Source: Acinetobacter sp. ANC 7912
GTDB taxonomy: Bacteria; Pseudomonadota; Gammaproteobacteria; Pseudomonadales; Moraxellaceae
Length of the DNA stretch: 64,000 bases
Assembly (NCBI RefSeq): GCF_039862785.1
Contig: NZ_CP156795.1
Location: forward strand, 1,488,001 to 1,552,000
Direction of reading: 5' to 3'
Part shown: in pieces, positions 53,414-62,990 of the stretch
Numbering within the stretch: position 1 is the first letter of the stretch
How the letters are laid out: the number at the start of each line of letters is the position of its first letter
Made by a program: the position numbers and the translations under genes
The notes under the pieces: model-generated
The model's database searches: none
What the model was told of the DNA's origin: nothing
Seen by the model: the letters and a program-made list of their open reading frames with translations, nothing else

Positions 53414-54772
53414 CTAAGCAGTCAATAATCTGGAGAATAATTTTGTCGCTGAAATATTGAAATGACGAGGAGGTACTTGTACACCTGCTGATGCTAGATC
53501 AGAAACAAGTTCAGTACGGAACGTATTGTAATCTACTTCTACAGCATGCCGTTGCCCACCCTCAAATTTGTAGTGAGGATGATCCAGCTCATGTTGGATT
53601 GCTGCTTTCATATCTTTTGGACGCTTATACTTGCCCAAGATTTCCTGACAAGCGATACGTGCCTGGAAGTCTGCTAATGGCCAGATACAACCAATCGGCT
53701 GGAACAATCCAATAAAGTATAAATTGTCATAATCCGCATGCATCATTTTACGATACAGCGGTATTTTTTCAGCATGCTGGAAATTGATAAATTCAGGGTC
53801 AAAGAATGGGAATACAGTCCAGAATCCGGTACAGCAACAAACGATGTCAAACTCTTGCTTGGTACCATCGGTAAATTCAACTGTTTTGCCATCTAATTTT
53901 TTAATGGCTGGTTTAGGCTTGACCTTCCCATGGCGAACATAATCAATTAAATCTGAGTTGACTGTCGGATGCTGGCTTAATACTGGCTTCGTCGTTGGAG
54001 GTAATCCAAAACTCTCATAATTACCAGTCAGGATTTTTAAAGATTTGGTCAGAATGCTCTGACGTGTTTTAGGACGTAAATTCTCTAAGGCTTTTGCGAC
54101 CATATCACTTGGAAGGCCAAGCAGAAATTTTGGCAGGAACCATTGAGGGCTACGCATTGAGAGGTAAACATCTTTACTGACGCGTGCGGCTTCTACTGCG
54201 ACATCACAGCCTGAGTTCCCGGCTCCAATCACTAAAATCTTTTTATCACGCCATTCATCATTCACACCTTTAAAATCATGTGAATGCATCCATTTGCCGG
54301 TAAATTTGCCTTCATATTTTGGATACTTTGGCATCCAGTGATGGCCATTACACACCATCAGATACTGATAAATTTTTTGGTGCTTCTGCCCTTCTGCATC
54401 GGTGTAATCCACTTGCCACTGACCGTCAGCCATACGTTCAACATGATCTACGGTATGGTTAAACTTGATCTGGTCATACACCTGAAAGTATTTACTATAG
54501 TTCTCGAAATATTGTTGTAGCTGATCATGCCGTGGGTAATCTGGATAATGATCCGGCATCGGGTAATCTTCATACTCTGAAAGTTTTTTGGAACTGATAA
54601 TATGCGTGTTCTCATAAACAGATGAATGACCTGTTTTTGAGTTAAATACCCAGTTTCCGCCAACTTTGTCATTCTTTTCAAATAGATCAAACGCTATATT
54701 ATATTCTTTACAGTTTTTTGCTGCGGCAATGCCTGAAGGGCCTGCGCCAATAATGCAGACAGTTTTATTCAT
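53414..54772 (-). CDS. Flavin-containing monooxygenase
   Basis: 452 residues. FAD motif CIIGAGPSGIAAAK (GxGxxG), the FMO signature FTGKWMHSHDF (FxGxxxHxxxF), and the NADPH motif VIGAGNSGCDVAVEAA. These three in order define class B FMO/Baeyer-Villiger-type enzymes, which insert one oxygen atom from O2 into ketones, aldehydes or heteroatoms. ATG 54772 is chosen over 54784 because GGAG sits 7 bases before it. Divergent from a TetR gene with a palindrome between; probably repressed by it. Confidence 0.85.
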   Translation of the reverse strand: MNKTVCIIGAGPSGIAAAKNCKEYNIAFDLFEKNDKVGGNWVFNSKTGHSSVYENTHIISSKKLSEYEDYPMPDHYPDYPRHDQLQQYFENYSKYFQVYDQIKFNHTVDHVERMADGQWQVDYTDAEGQKHQKIYQYLMVCNGHHWMPKYPKYEGKFTGKWMHSHDFKGVNDEWRDKKILVIGAGNSGCDVAVEAARVSKDVYLSMRSPQWFLPKFLLGLPSDMVAKALENLRPKTRQSILTKSLKILTGNYESFGLPPTTKPVLSQHPTVNSDLIDYVRHGKVKPKPAIKKLDGKTVEFTDGTKQEFDIVCCCTGFWTVFPFFDPEFINFQHAEKIPLYRKMMHADYDNLYFIGLFQPIGCIWPLADFQARIACQEILGKYKRPKDMKAAIQHELDHPHYKFEGGQRHAVEVDYNTFRTELVSDLASAGVQVPPRHFNISATKLFSRLLTA

Positions 54773-54805
54773 TTTTAGCTCCATGAAAATATTTTAATCT
54801 AAAAT

Positions 54806-54819
54806 CCGTCACGTGTCGG
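54806..54819. promoter_or_regulatory. Candidate TetR operator
   Basis: CCGTCACGTGTCGG, a near-palindrome with one mismatched pair, in the 98-bp gap between the monooxygenase and tetR starts. Confidence 0.4.
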
Positions 54820-54870
54820 TTTTTTAAAATATAGGGTAGTTTTTTTAGGAAATCAATGAGGGGATGTAAG

Positions 54871-55479
54871 ATGCTGATGAATGAAGTGAAGATGCCAGTT
54901 CAGAAAAGAAGTATCGAGCGTCTGGAAAAAGTGATTCAAACCACCATAGATCTTTTAGAAACCAGGGCTTTAGCTGAATGCAACATCCAGGAAATTTCAC
55001 AAATTTCAGGTGTGCCACGAAATCATATCTATCAGTATTTTCCTACGATAGATCATCTGTTTAGCTTAATCGTAAATCGGTATTTCCAAAAATTGCAAAG
55101 TTACTTGACCCATAATGCTCAGATCTACAAGACATGGTCAGTGCTGGACATCATTCAAGATGCCTTGAGTAACGCCTCTGCTTTTTATAACCAGAATAAG
55201 CCAGCCAGCATGCTGATTCTGGGTGGTCCAGTAAACATTGAAGGTTTTAGCCTTCAAGAAGCTGTGATCGAAGAGATATCCAAAGAGTTCGTCAAAATTT
55301 TTACCCAAAAGGAAAATCCTTTAACGCTCAAAAAAACCGAAGATATCACCATCATGATTGAATTAATTTTCTCGTTGATGAAACACAGCTTTTATCGTTA
55401 TGGCTATATTACTGAGGAATTGCAGCAAGAAGCCCTACTGGTTTGCGAAGCTTATCTGGAGAAAAAAGCTTATATTTAA
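54871..55479 (+). CDS. TetR-family regulator
   Basis: 202 residues from ATG 54871, placed 7 bases after AGGGG; the ATG at 54856 overlaps that ribosome site. HTH: TIDLLETRALAECNIQEISQISGVPRNHIYQYFPTIDHLFSLIV (about 27-70), with the family HIYQYFPT turn. The C-terminal domain is helical and unassigned. Divergent from the flavin monooxygenase, which it probably controls. Confidence 0.83.
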   Translation: MLMNEVKMPVQKRSIERLEKVIQTTIDLLETRALAECNIQEISQISGVPRNHIYQYFPTIDHLFSLIVNRYFQKLQSYLTHNAQIYKTWSVLDIIQDALSNASAFYNQNKPASMLILGGPVNIEGFSLQEAVIEEISKEFVKIFTQKENPLTLKKTEDITIMIELIFSLMKHSFYRYGYITEELQQEALLVCEAYLEKKAYI

Positions 55480-55493
55480 TCTAAAGACCAGAC

Positions 55494-55527
55494 AAAAAAA
55501 AAGCTCATCCGCGGGACGGATGAGCTT
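55494..55527 (-). terminator. Terminator for the pst operon
   Basis: AAGCTCATCCG/CGGATGAGCTT 11-bp stem. The T run lies on the minus-strand side, so it ends transcription from pstB; it may also slow tetR transcripts. Confidence 0.75.
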
Positions 55528-55758
55528 AGAAAAACAAGAATAAGAAATAAATCAGAAACTACAGCCTTAGTATCTGGGCGAGAATTATACAGATCACTTC
55601 TTAAACAATAAAAGACTTTATATGTATAATATAATACATAAAAACTATTATTTGATTTAATCTATATTATGCAGTCCATGTCAAAACCAGCATTAAACAC
55701 TTCAATTGCTCTATTTTTTAATTAAATGTTTTAACTTTTAAGCCTTCTACGGGTCGTA

Positions 55759-56676
55759 TTACCCAAAACGTCCAGTAATATAAGCCTCAGTCAACTCATG
55801 ATCAGGTTGAGAAAAGACTTTTTCTGTTGCATTCACTTCAATTAAATGACCCAGGTGGAAATATGCTGTTCGGTTGGATACACGCGCTGCCTGTTGCATC
55901 GAGTGCGTGACGATTGCAATCGTGTACTGCTGCGCTAATTCACTTATCAGTTCTTCAACTTTGGCGGTTGCAATCGGATCAAGTGCTGAACAGGGTTCAT
56001 CCATTAAAATCACCTCAGGTGAAACTGCAATGGTACGTGCAATACATAAACGCTGCTGCTGTCCACCTGACAGGCTTGTTCCTGGTTGATTCAGTCGATC
56101 TTTTACCTCAGCCCATAACCCCGCCTTACGTAAACTGTTCTCAACAATTTCTTCCAGATCATATCGATCTAGAGCTAGTCCATGCAGTTTTGGACCATAA
56201 GCCACATTTTCAAAAATTGATTTTGGAAACGGATTCGGTTTCTGGAACACCATGCCGACTTGGGCGCGTAGCATTACCACATCCAGAGTCGGATCATAAA
56301 TATTCTGATTATCCAGCAACACTTTTCCTGTCATACGGCAACCCTCAATACTGTCATTCATGCGGTTGAGCATACGCAGGAAAGTTGATTTCCCACAGCC
56401 AGATGGACCAATAAAGGCAATGACTTCATTTTCATAAATGTCCAGATCAATTCCTTTAATGGCCTCAGATTCGCCATAGTAAACATGCGCATCCTGGGTA
56501 CTGATTTTGATCTGATGACTTTTGTCAGCTTGCTTGCTTTCAGTTTTAGCGACTGATTGTGGAGTCAATATAGGGATGGATTTAGCTGCTGCATCTGCTG
56601 AATTAAATAATAATGCTTGTGAATTCAACTCTGGATCCTGCATGATAGATTTTAAAATTTCTGTCGTGTTCATCAT
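55759..56676 (-). CDS. pstB: Phosphate ABC transporter ATPase PstB
   Basis: 305 residues. Walker [11 protein letters not shown]-loop [11 protein letters not shown], signature [17 protein letters not shown], Walker [14 protein letters not shown] and switch His in [10 protein letters not shown]. The QKPNPFP and [11 protein letters not shown] segments are diagnostic of PstB. An unusual N-terminal extension of about 50 residues ([20 protein letters not shown]...) precedes the normal start of the domain. It powers high-affinity phosphate import with PstSCA. Last gene of the operon; no phoU follows in this window. Confidence 0.95.
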   Translation of the reverse strand: MMNTTEILKSIMQDPELNSQALLFNSADAAAKSIPILTPQSVAKTESKQADKSHQIKISTQDAHVYYGESEAIKGIDLDIYENEVIAFIGPSGCGKSTFLRMLNRMNDSIEGCRMTGKVLLDNQNIYDPTLDVVMLRAQVGMVFQKPNPFPKSIFENVAYGPKLHGLALDRYDLEEIVENSLRKAGLWAEVKDRLNQPGTSLSGGQQQRLCIARTIAVSPEVILMDEPCSALDPIATAKVEELISELAQQYTIAIVTHSMQQAARVSNRTAYFHLGHLIEVNATEKVFSQPDHELTEAYITGRFG

Positions 56677-56688
56677 TCTTTTTCCTTA

Positions 56689-58080
56689 TTACCAACGGAT
56701 TTCAAATTTCTTGCGCAACCAGATGGCTAAACTGTTTAATCCAATCATGAGCGCAAGAAGAACAATAATGGCTGCGGCAGTACGTCCTTCGAAGAAGTTA
56801 CGCAGTTCATTGCCCTGCCACAGGAAAATTTGCACAGGTAAGGCTGTCGATTGATCCAGTGGAGTGGCCGGTACACTGGCAACAAAGGCACTCATCCCAA
56901 TCAATAGAAGTGGTGCTGTTTCACCTAATGCTTGTGCTACACCAATGATTGCACCAGTTAAAATACCCGGCAGTGCCAGTGGCAACACGTGATGGAAAGT
57001 TGTTTGTAAGCGTGAGGCACCCAAGCCCAGTGCAGCTTGACGAATCGACGGCGGTACGGCTTTTAAAGAAGCTCGGGTAGTAATAATCACGGTAGGTAAA
57101 GTCATCAGGCTTAAGACCAAACCACCTACTAATGGTGCAGATAAAGGTAAATGCATCCAGCCAATAAAGATCGCTGCACCCAGTAAACCAAAGACAATGG
57201 AAGGTACTGCTGCGAGGTTGTTGATATTCACCTCAATCACATCTGTGATCCAGTTCTTTGGTGCAAACTCTTCCAGATAGATAGCTGATGCAACACCAAT
57301 GGGAATCGAGATCAGGATGACAATCAGCATCATGAACAGCGACCCCATAAAGGCACCTGCCAAACCAGAAGCCGCAGGTGAACTGCGTGAATCTGGACTG
57401 GTAAAGATCTGGGTATTAAAACTGCTTTTGATGAGCTCTGAAGTTTTCATACTGTCTGCCAGTTGGCGTACTTCTGGACTCAGCTGTTGTTGTTCATCTG
57501 ACAGATCGCGGTCAATATTGCCTTTTAGCCAGACATCAACATTGGCATCCGCCAGAATTTTTACCTGCTCTGTCTGACCGATCAGTGATGGGTCATTCAT
57601 CACCATGTCCCGCAAACGGTAGGCTTCAGAACTGGCGTATAAAGCGCCCAGTTCGTCACGCTGTGCTTCTAGCTTGGGATTCCGTGCCAACATGCCATTG
57701 ATGATCAGTGCATCCCAATCCACCATGCCCATTTCCATTTGCCAGGCTAACAAGCGTTCCTGATATTGTGCCGGTGATTCTTTGTCAGACTGCACTGGCT
57801 TCGGCTCTACATTAACAATAGCTGGGTCAAAGTAAATCGGCAGGCTCATGCTGCTCTGCCAGAATGCAGGTAATCCTTTGGCCAAGATGCTGCCAAATAG
57901 CAACACCACAAAGAACAGACCCGCCAATACTGCAGACTGACCAAACCTGCGAAATGATTTTTCCTGGCGATGGCGCTTGGCCAAGGAATCCTGAATGATC
58001 CTTTTGCGCTTTTCCCGCTGCGCTGCTGCACTTACTGGATCTAGATCCTGATCCATCGGCGTGGTATTTGAAGTAGTCAT
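56689..58080 (-). CDS. pstA: Phosphate ABC transporter permease PstA
   Basis: 463 residues. A long cytosolic N terminus with basic QREKRKRIIQDSLAKRHRQEK, first membrane helix (FGQSAVLAGLFFVVLLFGSIL), a large periplasmic insert (about 70-225) and the typical permease core from about 235, with the EAA-like loop RQAALGLGASRLQTTFHHVLPLALPGILTG. This is longer than the E. coli protein (about 296), but the expanded form is usual in gammaproteobacteria of this type. Overlaps pstC by one base. Confidence 0.93.
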   Translation of the reverse strand: MTTSNTTPMDQDLDPVSAAAQREKRKRIIQDSLAKRHRQEKSFRRFGQSAVLAGLFFVVLLFGSILAKGLPAFWQSSMSLPIYFDPAIVNVEPKPVQSDKESPAQYQERLLAWQMEMGMVDWDALIINGMLARNPKLEAQRDELGALYASSEAYRLRDMVMNDPSLIGQTEQVKILADANVDVWLKGNIDRDLSDEQQQLSPEVRQLADSMKTSELIKSSFNTQIFTSPDSRSSPAASGLAGAFMGSLFMMLIVILISIPIGVASAIYLEEFAPKNWITDVIEVNINNLAAVPSIVFGLLGAAIFIGWMHLPLSAPLVGGLVLSLMTLPTVIITTRASLKAVPPSIRQAALGLGASRLQTTFHHVLPLALPGILTGAIIGVAQALGETAPLLLIGMSAFVASVPATPLDQSTALPVQIFLWQGNELRNFFEGRTAAAIIVLLALMIGLNSLAIWLRKKFEIRW

Positions 58081-59459
58081 CAGTCGTATTGCTCACGATA
58101 TTTGCGCACAATGATCAGTGCAATGATGTTTAAACCTAAAGTAATCACAAATAGGGTTAGACCGAGTGCAAAGGCTACCAATGCCTGTGGACTGGCGAAA
58201 TCTGTATCCCCTGTCAGCTGATTCACAATGGTCATGGTGACGGTAGAGACCGCTTCAAGCGGGTTGGCATGCAGGATCGGACTGTTCCCCGCAGCCAGTA
58301 CCACGATCATGGTTTCACCTATGGCACGGGAAGCTGCAAGTAAAAAGGCGCCCATGATACCGGGTAAGGCAGCGGGAAGCACCACCTGACGGATGGTTTC
58401 CGATTTGGTTGCGCCCAGTCCTAGCGAACCATCGCGAAGTGCACGTGGTACCTGGGTAATGATGTCATCTGAAAGTGATGAGACAAATGGAATGATCATG
58501 ATGCCCATTACCACACCCGCTGTCAGGGCACTGGTGGCATTGATATCAACACCTAACATGGCACCTAGACTTTTCAGAAATGGACCTAAAATCATCAAGG
58601 CAAATACGCCATAGACAATCGTTGGAATCCCTGCAAGTACCTCAATGATCGGCTTGACCCAGGCTCTAAATCGTGGAGAAGCATATTCCGCCAGATAGAT
58701 TGCAATCATCAAACCGATAGGTACAGCAACCAGCAGTGCAATTGCACTGACCATGACTGTGCCCCACAGTAATGGCAACAGACCATAACTGCCTTCGGCA
58801 TCGCCTGAACTGCTAAATCCCGGATTCCATTCAGTACCAAAGAAGAAATCAATCGGACTAACAAAGCTAAAGAAGCGCATGGCTTCGCCAAACATCGACA
58901 TGACGATACCCAGTGTGGTCAGGATGGCCACGCCAGAACAGAGTGCCAGACTAATATTGATCACTTTTTCGACCTGATGGCGGGCACGTAACTGTTTGGT
59001 GATGCGTCGCTTTGCCCAGACCAGCCCGGCAACCGCAGCTGAGATGACCACCACCAGCTTGGCATAGCTGCTGATGCTCAGCATGCGTGCCATCTGTTCT
59101 GCTGCAGACAGTTCATAGGCTTGGGGCGTATCGCTGACGCCAAAACCGGAAGCCAGTGCCTGTACCCGATCCACCACGATGCTTAAGCTTGCCTGATCCA
59201 TGTCTGCCACCATCTGTCCTGGCAAATGGTTCACAACCAACTGTTTCAGGATGACAGGCTCTACCAGACTCCAGAGCAGAAAAATAAAAAATGCTGGAAT
59301 CCCACACCATAAAGCCACCATCGCACCATAGTAGCCAGGACGTGAATTCAGCATGGCGGTATTCTTACCCTGACCTGCCAATTGCTGGCTTCGGCTTAAT
59401 CCGAGCTGATAAGCAATCGCGATGATCGCCAGTAATATACCGAGTAGTAGCAGATTCAT
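58080..59459 (-). CDS. pstC: Phosphate ABC transporter permease PstC
   Basis: 459 residues, at least six membrane helices. The permease core begins near 220 (FGTEWNPGFSSSGDAEGSYGLLPLLWGT is the characteristic PstC segment) and contains the EAA loop LRDGSLGLGATKSETIRQVVLPAALPGIMGAF and GETMIVVLAAG. A periplasmic stretch (about 75-135) is inserted after the second helix. Forms the channel with PstA. Confidence 0.93.
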   Translation of the reverse strand: MNLLLLGILLAIIAIAYQLGLSRSQQLAGQGKNTAMLNSRPGYYGAMVALWCGIPAFFIFLLWSLVEPVILKQLVVNHLPGQMVADMDQASLSIVVDRVQALASGFGVSDTPQAYELSAAEQMARMLSISSYAKLVVVISAAVAGLVWAKRRITKQLRARHQVEKVINISLALCSGVAILTTLGIVMSMFGEAMRFFSFVSPIDFFFGTEWNPGFSSSGDAEGSYGLLPLLWGTVMVSAIALLVAVPIGLMIAIYLAEYASPRFRAWVKPIIEVLAGIPTIVYGVFALMILGPFLKSLGAMLGVDINATSALTAGVVMGIMIIPFVSSLSDDIITQVPRALRDGSLGLGATKSETIRQVVLPAALPGIMGAFLLAASRAIGETMIVVLAAGNSPILHANPLEAVSTVTMTIVNQLTGDTDFASPQALVAFALGLTLFVITLGLNIIALIIVRKYREQYD

Positions 59460-59537
59460 TGATGCTCCACTGTTTTTTCAATCTTCATCGTTGAAAAAAA
59501 GCTGGTCACAGTTTCCTGCTCCCAGCCATTTCATTAC

Positions 59538-60569
59538 CTACTTCAGTACAACTGCCTTATTTGCTTTGAAGTTTGTCAGCACCACTGACCGCTCCTTGTC
59601 AGACATGGCAATCAGCCCTGCTCTTTCCAGTTTTGATCCTTTGCCCGATACTTTTTTATTCAGGAAATATTCAGTGAACTGTTGCAGACCTTTAATTGAT
59701 TTCAGGTGTTCACCTTTGACATAGAAGTACAATGGACGGGATACCGGATAAGTACCATTCAGGATCGTTTTCTCTGATGGAGCAACATTGTTCACCGTCG
59801 CGACACGTAGCTTGTCACGGTTCTGATCATAGAAACCAAGCCCAAAGACTCCTACTGCATTTGGTGATGTTTTCAGGCGTGCCAGGGTTTCAGTATAATC
59901 ACCGGATATTTCAATCACCCGACCATCTTTACGGAAGGTACTACACGCTTTTTTCTGGGCATCTTTGTCTAGAGACTTAATTGCAGCGTACGTTTCACAA
60001 CCTGCATCCACCATCTTCTCCTGGAAGACTTCGCGCGTTCCATGATTAGAAGCCGGGATAACCAGCGTGATTAGCTCATTCGGAAGTGCTGGATCAATCT
60101 GGTTCCAGCGGGTATATGGATTAGGTACCATCTTGCCATTAGATGGCACTTCAGCGGCGAGTGCGGCAAAGACATGTTGTGGGCGCAGTTTATAAGCTGC
60201 TTTCTTGGCATTCGAGGCAAAGACAATGCCGTCATAACCGATCTTGATTTCCAGAACTTTATTGACACCATTTTTCTTACATTCGGCGAGTTCGGCACTT
60301 TTGATCTGGCGGGAAGCATTGGCAATATCAATCGTGTTATCACCCACACCACGACAGAACTGCTTTAAGCCTGCAGATGAACCACCTGAACCGACTACTG
60401 GGGCTTTAAACTGTGGGAATGTGTTGCCAAATTCTTCAGCCACGATACTGGCATAAGGTAAGACAGTTGAAGAACCTGCAATCTGGATCGTATCGCGTGC
60501 GGCATTCGCTGCACATGCCGCTACAGTTCCCATTAATGCCACTGTTGTCATTGCTGTTGTTAAACGCAT
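59538..60569 (-). CDS. pstS: Phosphate-binding protein PstS
   Basis: 343 residues. Signal peptide 1-23 (VALMGTVAACAANA) for export to the periplasm; phosphate loops GSSTVLPYA (about 32-40) and VGSGGSSAGLKQFCRG (about 60-75), SNHGTREVF (about 173). Captures phosphate for PstCA. First gene of the operon, 78 bases before pstC, with Pho-box-like repeats upstream. Confidence 0.93.
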   Translation of the reverse strand: MRLTTAMTTVALMGTVAACAANAARDTIQIAGSSTVLPYASIVAEEFGNTFPQFKAPVVGSGGSSAGLKQFCRGVGDNTIDIANASRQIKSAELAECKKNGVNKVLEIKIGYDGIVFASNAKKAAYKLRPQHVFAALAAEVPSNGKMVPNPYTRWNQIDPALPNELITLVIPASNHGTREVFQEKMVDAGCETYAAIKSLDKDAQKKACSTFRKDGRVIEISGDYTETLARLKTSPNAVGVFGLGFYDQNRDKLRVATVNNVAPSEKTILNGTYPVSRPLYFYVKGEHLKSIKGLQQFTEYFLNKKVSGKGSKLERAGLIAMSDKERSVVLTNFKANKAVVLK

Positions 60570-60655
60570 TTAGTATCTCTCTTTATATTTAGCTACGCCT
60601 TTAGCGTGTTACTTGTTTCGATACCAACATTTTGATTTTTGAATATGACAAGCAG

Positions 60656-60693
60656 GTTGCAGATTTATTAAAGTTTTATGAAAGTTATTACAG
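60656..60693 (-). promoter_or_regulatory. Pho-box-like repeats upstream of pstS
   Basis: Minus strand: CTTTCATAAAA and CTTTAATAAAT are adjacent 11-mers (60663-60684), flanked by CTGTAAT and CTGCAAC. This is the CTGTCAT-plus-4 direct repeat layout bound by PhoB. Confidence 0.6.
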
Positions 60694-60863
60694 CAAGAAA
60701 TTAATTATAAATAATCAATATTTTCAAAATATTGGGTTGTGTTTTGAGTCTGTAGTACAGAAAATAATGTGATAGTAAATCAAATCATCAGATGCAGTTT
60801 TACTAGCCGCTATGTCCGGTACAAGGCTACCTAAGAACATACCCAATGCCATGATCAATTAAA

Positions 60864-60898
60864 TAAAAAAAGGACACCTTAGATGGGTATCCTTTTAT
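60864..60898 (-). terminator. Terminator of the porin gene
   Basis: Minus strand: AAAAGGATACCC...GGTGTCCTTTTTTT, an imperfect stem ending in a T run, directly after the porin stop. Confidence 0.65.
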
Positions 60899-60913
60899 AT
60901 CAGTGTTTGTTGA

Positions 60914-62008
60914 TTAGAAATCGTAGCGCATACCCAGTGATAGCGCGAGAGCATCTTGACCTGCTAATCCACTAACGCCATTACCTAAACTTCGGCCTTC
61001 TTTCCAAGGGGTTAAGTTGGCATTTTTATCATTCAGAGTGGTTGCGACATTACCGTATAAGCGTAGAGCAGGATCAAGTTTGTGTTCCACGCCTAAGGCG
61101 ATTAAACTCGTGTTCGCATCCTCTCTGTCGACATCCCGGTAAAAATACTCAGTGCGTAGCAGTGTTTTAGGTGTGAATTTATATTCACCTGAAACTCCCC
61201 AAACTTGTGCATCTAGACCGCGATCTGAATCATCAAACTGCGCTTTTTGATATAAGGCACCCAAGTTTAAACTTTCAGTGAATTGATAAGAACCTGCGAT
61301 ACGAAATGCATCGCGCCCCGAGTTCGTCTCTTCTGTAGGTGCTGCTGTATTGGCTGAATTTTTACCGAAATTCTGGTAAGCGGCTGCAAAGTCAATGCGA
61401 TCTTTTTTATAGGTCAGCGCAAGGTCATATGCTTTGCTATCGTCTTTACCAGATCCATCTGCATCCTTGGAATTTTCTTTACCACTGTTCATAGAAATTG
61501 CAGCGAGTACATTAAAGCCATTTGCAAATTTGGGTGATTTATATTCCAGTGTATTTTCATTGCGCTCATCGAATTTTAAGTCGCCAACACGCGTTACATT
61601 CCGAATATCGCCGATCATATCGCCAAATTGATTGACTGGACTACGTGCAGTTTTAAATGGACTATCAAATCGACCTACACGTAGTTGACCGTATTGATCA
61701 TTTTTAAGCCCTACGAAAGTATCGCGTGTAGAAAAATTAATGGCTTTTGAGTCTTGATCACCACTCGCGAAACTGATTTCCTGTTCAATTTGTGCAAAAA
61801 CATTTAAATCATCATTAATTTTTTGTTCAACTTTAAAACCTAAACGTGATGAGTTAGAGGATAGTCCAACTTCCTGGTAGTCTTGACCATCCTCTAAGTA
61901 GTCGAGAGAGACATGTGCTCGCCCATATAATTTAACGTCTGCAGCTGACGCAATCATAGGTGTTAAAATGCTTGCCCCAATGGTAAGTGCGATAGCAGTT
62001 TTTTTCAT
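60914..62008 (-). CDS. General-type outer-membrane porin
   Basis: 364 residues. Signal peptide 1-22 (IALTIGASILTPMIASA), then ADVKLYGRAHVSLDYLED as the first strand and a 16-strand Gram-negative porin pattern (FKVEQKINDDLNVFAQIEQEI, RDTFVGLKNDQYGQLRVGRFDSPF) ending in LGMRYDF with C-terminal Phe. Loop 3 region (RSPVNQFGDMIGDIRN) is recognisable. It sits between pst and tat genes and has Pho-box-like repeats upstream, so a role in phosphate or phosphate-ester uptake is likely but inferred. Confidence 0.87.
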   Translation of the reverse strand: MKKTAIALTIGASILTPMIASAADVKLYGRAHVSLDYLEDGQDYQEVGLSSNSSRLGFKVEQKINDDLNVFAQIEQEISFASGDQDSKAINFSTRDTFVGLKNDQYGQLRVGRFDSPFKTARSPVNQFGDMIGDIRNVTRVGDLKFDERNENTLEYKSPKFANGFNVLAAISMNSGKENSKDADGSGKDDSKAYDLALTYKKDRIDFAAAYQNFGKNSANTAAPTEETNSGRDAFRIAGSYQFTESLNLGALYQKAQFDDSDRGLDAQVWGVSGEYKFTPKTLLRTEYFYRDVDREDANTSLIALGVEHKLDPALRLYGNVATTLNDKNANLTPWKEGRSLGNGVSGLAGQDALALSLGMRYDF

Positions 62009-62094
62009 TTTTGCTCCAATAAAGACTTATCGTCGTTTTTAAATGCTGTAGTGATGAGGATCACCACGTCTCTTTTGGAGCCAGTATTGATTTC

Positions 62095-62127
62095 GAATAT
62101 GTCAGTATTATTAAGAAAATATTACAA
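62095..62127 (-). promoter_or_regulatory. Pho-box-like repeats upstream of the porin gene
   Basis: Minus strand, three 11-mers in phase: TTGTAATATTT, TCTTAATAATA, CTGACATATTC; 87-119 bases before the porin start. Confidence 0.5.
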
Positions 62128-62243
62128 AAATATTAAATAACTCGAATCCCGTTTAAGCCTATGACTACATAATTTGAGTTTAAAGAAAGCTGCTTAAATA
62201 TATATTCCAATCACACGTAATTGTAAATTTACCTTTTCTGTCC

Positions 62244-62287
62244 CTGTCATTAAATTGACATCAAAGTTTCATGGTTTTGTCATTTTT
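62244..62287 (+). promoter_or_regulatory. Four-unit Pho box upstream of tatA
   Basis: Four 11-mers in exact phase: CTGTCATTAAA, TTGACATCAAA, GTTTCATGGTT, TTGTCATTTTT. A -10-like TATAAG lies at 62297, 9 bases after the last unit, the spacing of PhoB-activated promoters. Confidence 0.72.
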
Positions 62288-62339
62288 TAATGTTGATATA
62301 AGTCCGTCAATCTAAATCTATTCAATAAGGAATAAAGAA

Positions 62340-62558
62340 ATGGCAGGACTATCTATCTGGCATGTATTGATTTTTGCAATCGTCGTGATTTTACTTTTTG
62401 GTACTTCCAAACTAAAAAATCTAGGAAAAGATGTAGGCGGTGCAATCAAGGACTTCAAGAAATCAGTTCGTGAAGAAGAAACCGAAATAGCTCAACTTCA
62501 ACATTCCCGTACGATTGATGCTGAAGTTAAAGCGAGTGAGACTTCAATCAAGAATTAA
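62340..62558 (+). CDS. tatA: Twin-arginine translocase subunit TatA
   Basis: 72 residues: short periplasmic start, membrane helix ([19 protein letters not shown]), the [10 protein letters not shown] hinge and amphipathic helix [18 protein letters not shown], acidic tail. TatA polymerises to form the pore for folded proteins. First gene of a tatABC operon with a Pho-type promoter. Confidence 0.92.
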   Translation: MAGLSIWHVLIFAIVVILLFGTSKLKNLGKDVGGAIKDFKKSVREEETEIAQLQHSRTIDAEVKASETSIKN

Positions 62559-62567
62559 GGTATCGCT

Positions 62568-62990
62568 ATGCTCAATATTGGAATGACTGAGCTCCTGGTC
62601 TTTGGCATCATTGCGCTTCTCGTTCTTGGACCAGATAAACTGCCTGAAGCAGCACGTTTCATCGGTAAATGGTCGGCCAAATTCAAAAGGATCGCTAGCA
62701 ATATACAAAATGATCTAGACCGTGAATTAAGACTGTCAGAACTGCGTGAGCAAATGCAAACTGAGCTAAATCGTATTCAGGAATTAGAATCAAAAATGCA
62801 GGCACAACTAGCGAATACGAACAGCGTTATTCAGCCAACGTTTAAAAGTTCTGAAAAACCGATATTAAACAACGAACGTACTTATCAATTCATCACCCAA
62901 CCTGTTTCGCCAATATATCTACCGCCAACCCAACTGGATAAGGTAGCAAAACAAGAAAAAAATTATACTGATATAAAGGTGGCTGTATGA
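62568..62990 (+). CDS. tatB: Twin-arginine translocase subunit TatB
   Basis: 140 residues: N-terminal helix with MLNIGMTELLVFGIIALLVLGP including the conserved Glu8 and Gly-Pro hinge, amphipathic helix (PEAARFIGKWSAKFKRI) and a charged coiled region. Forms the signal-peptide receptor with TatC. Its stop overlaps the tatC start by ATGA. Confidence 0.92.
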   Translation: MLNIGMTELLVFGIIALLVLGPDKLPEAARFIGKWSAKFKRIASNIQNDLDRELRLSELREQMQTELNRIQELESKMQAQLANTNSVIQPTFKSSEKPILNNERTYQFITQPVSPIYLPPTQLDKVAKQEKNYTDIKVAV

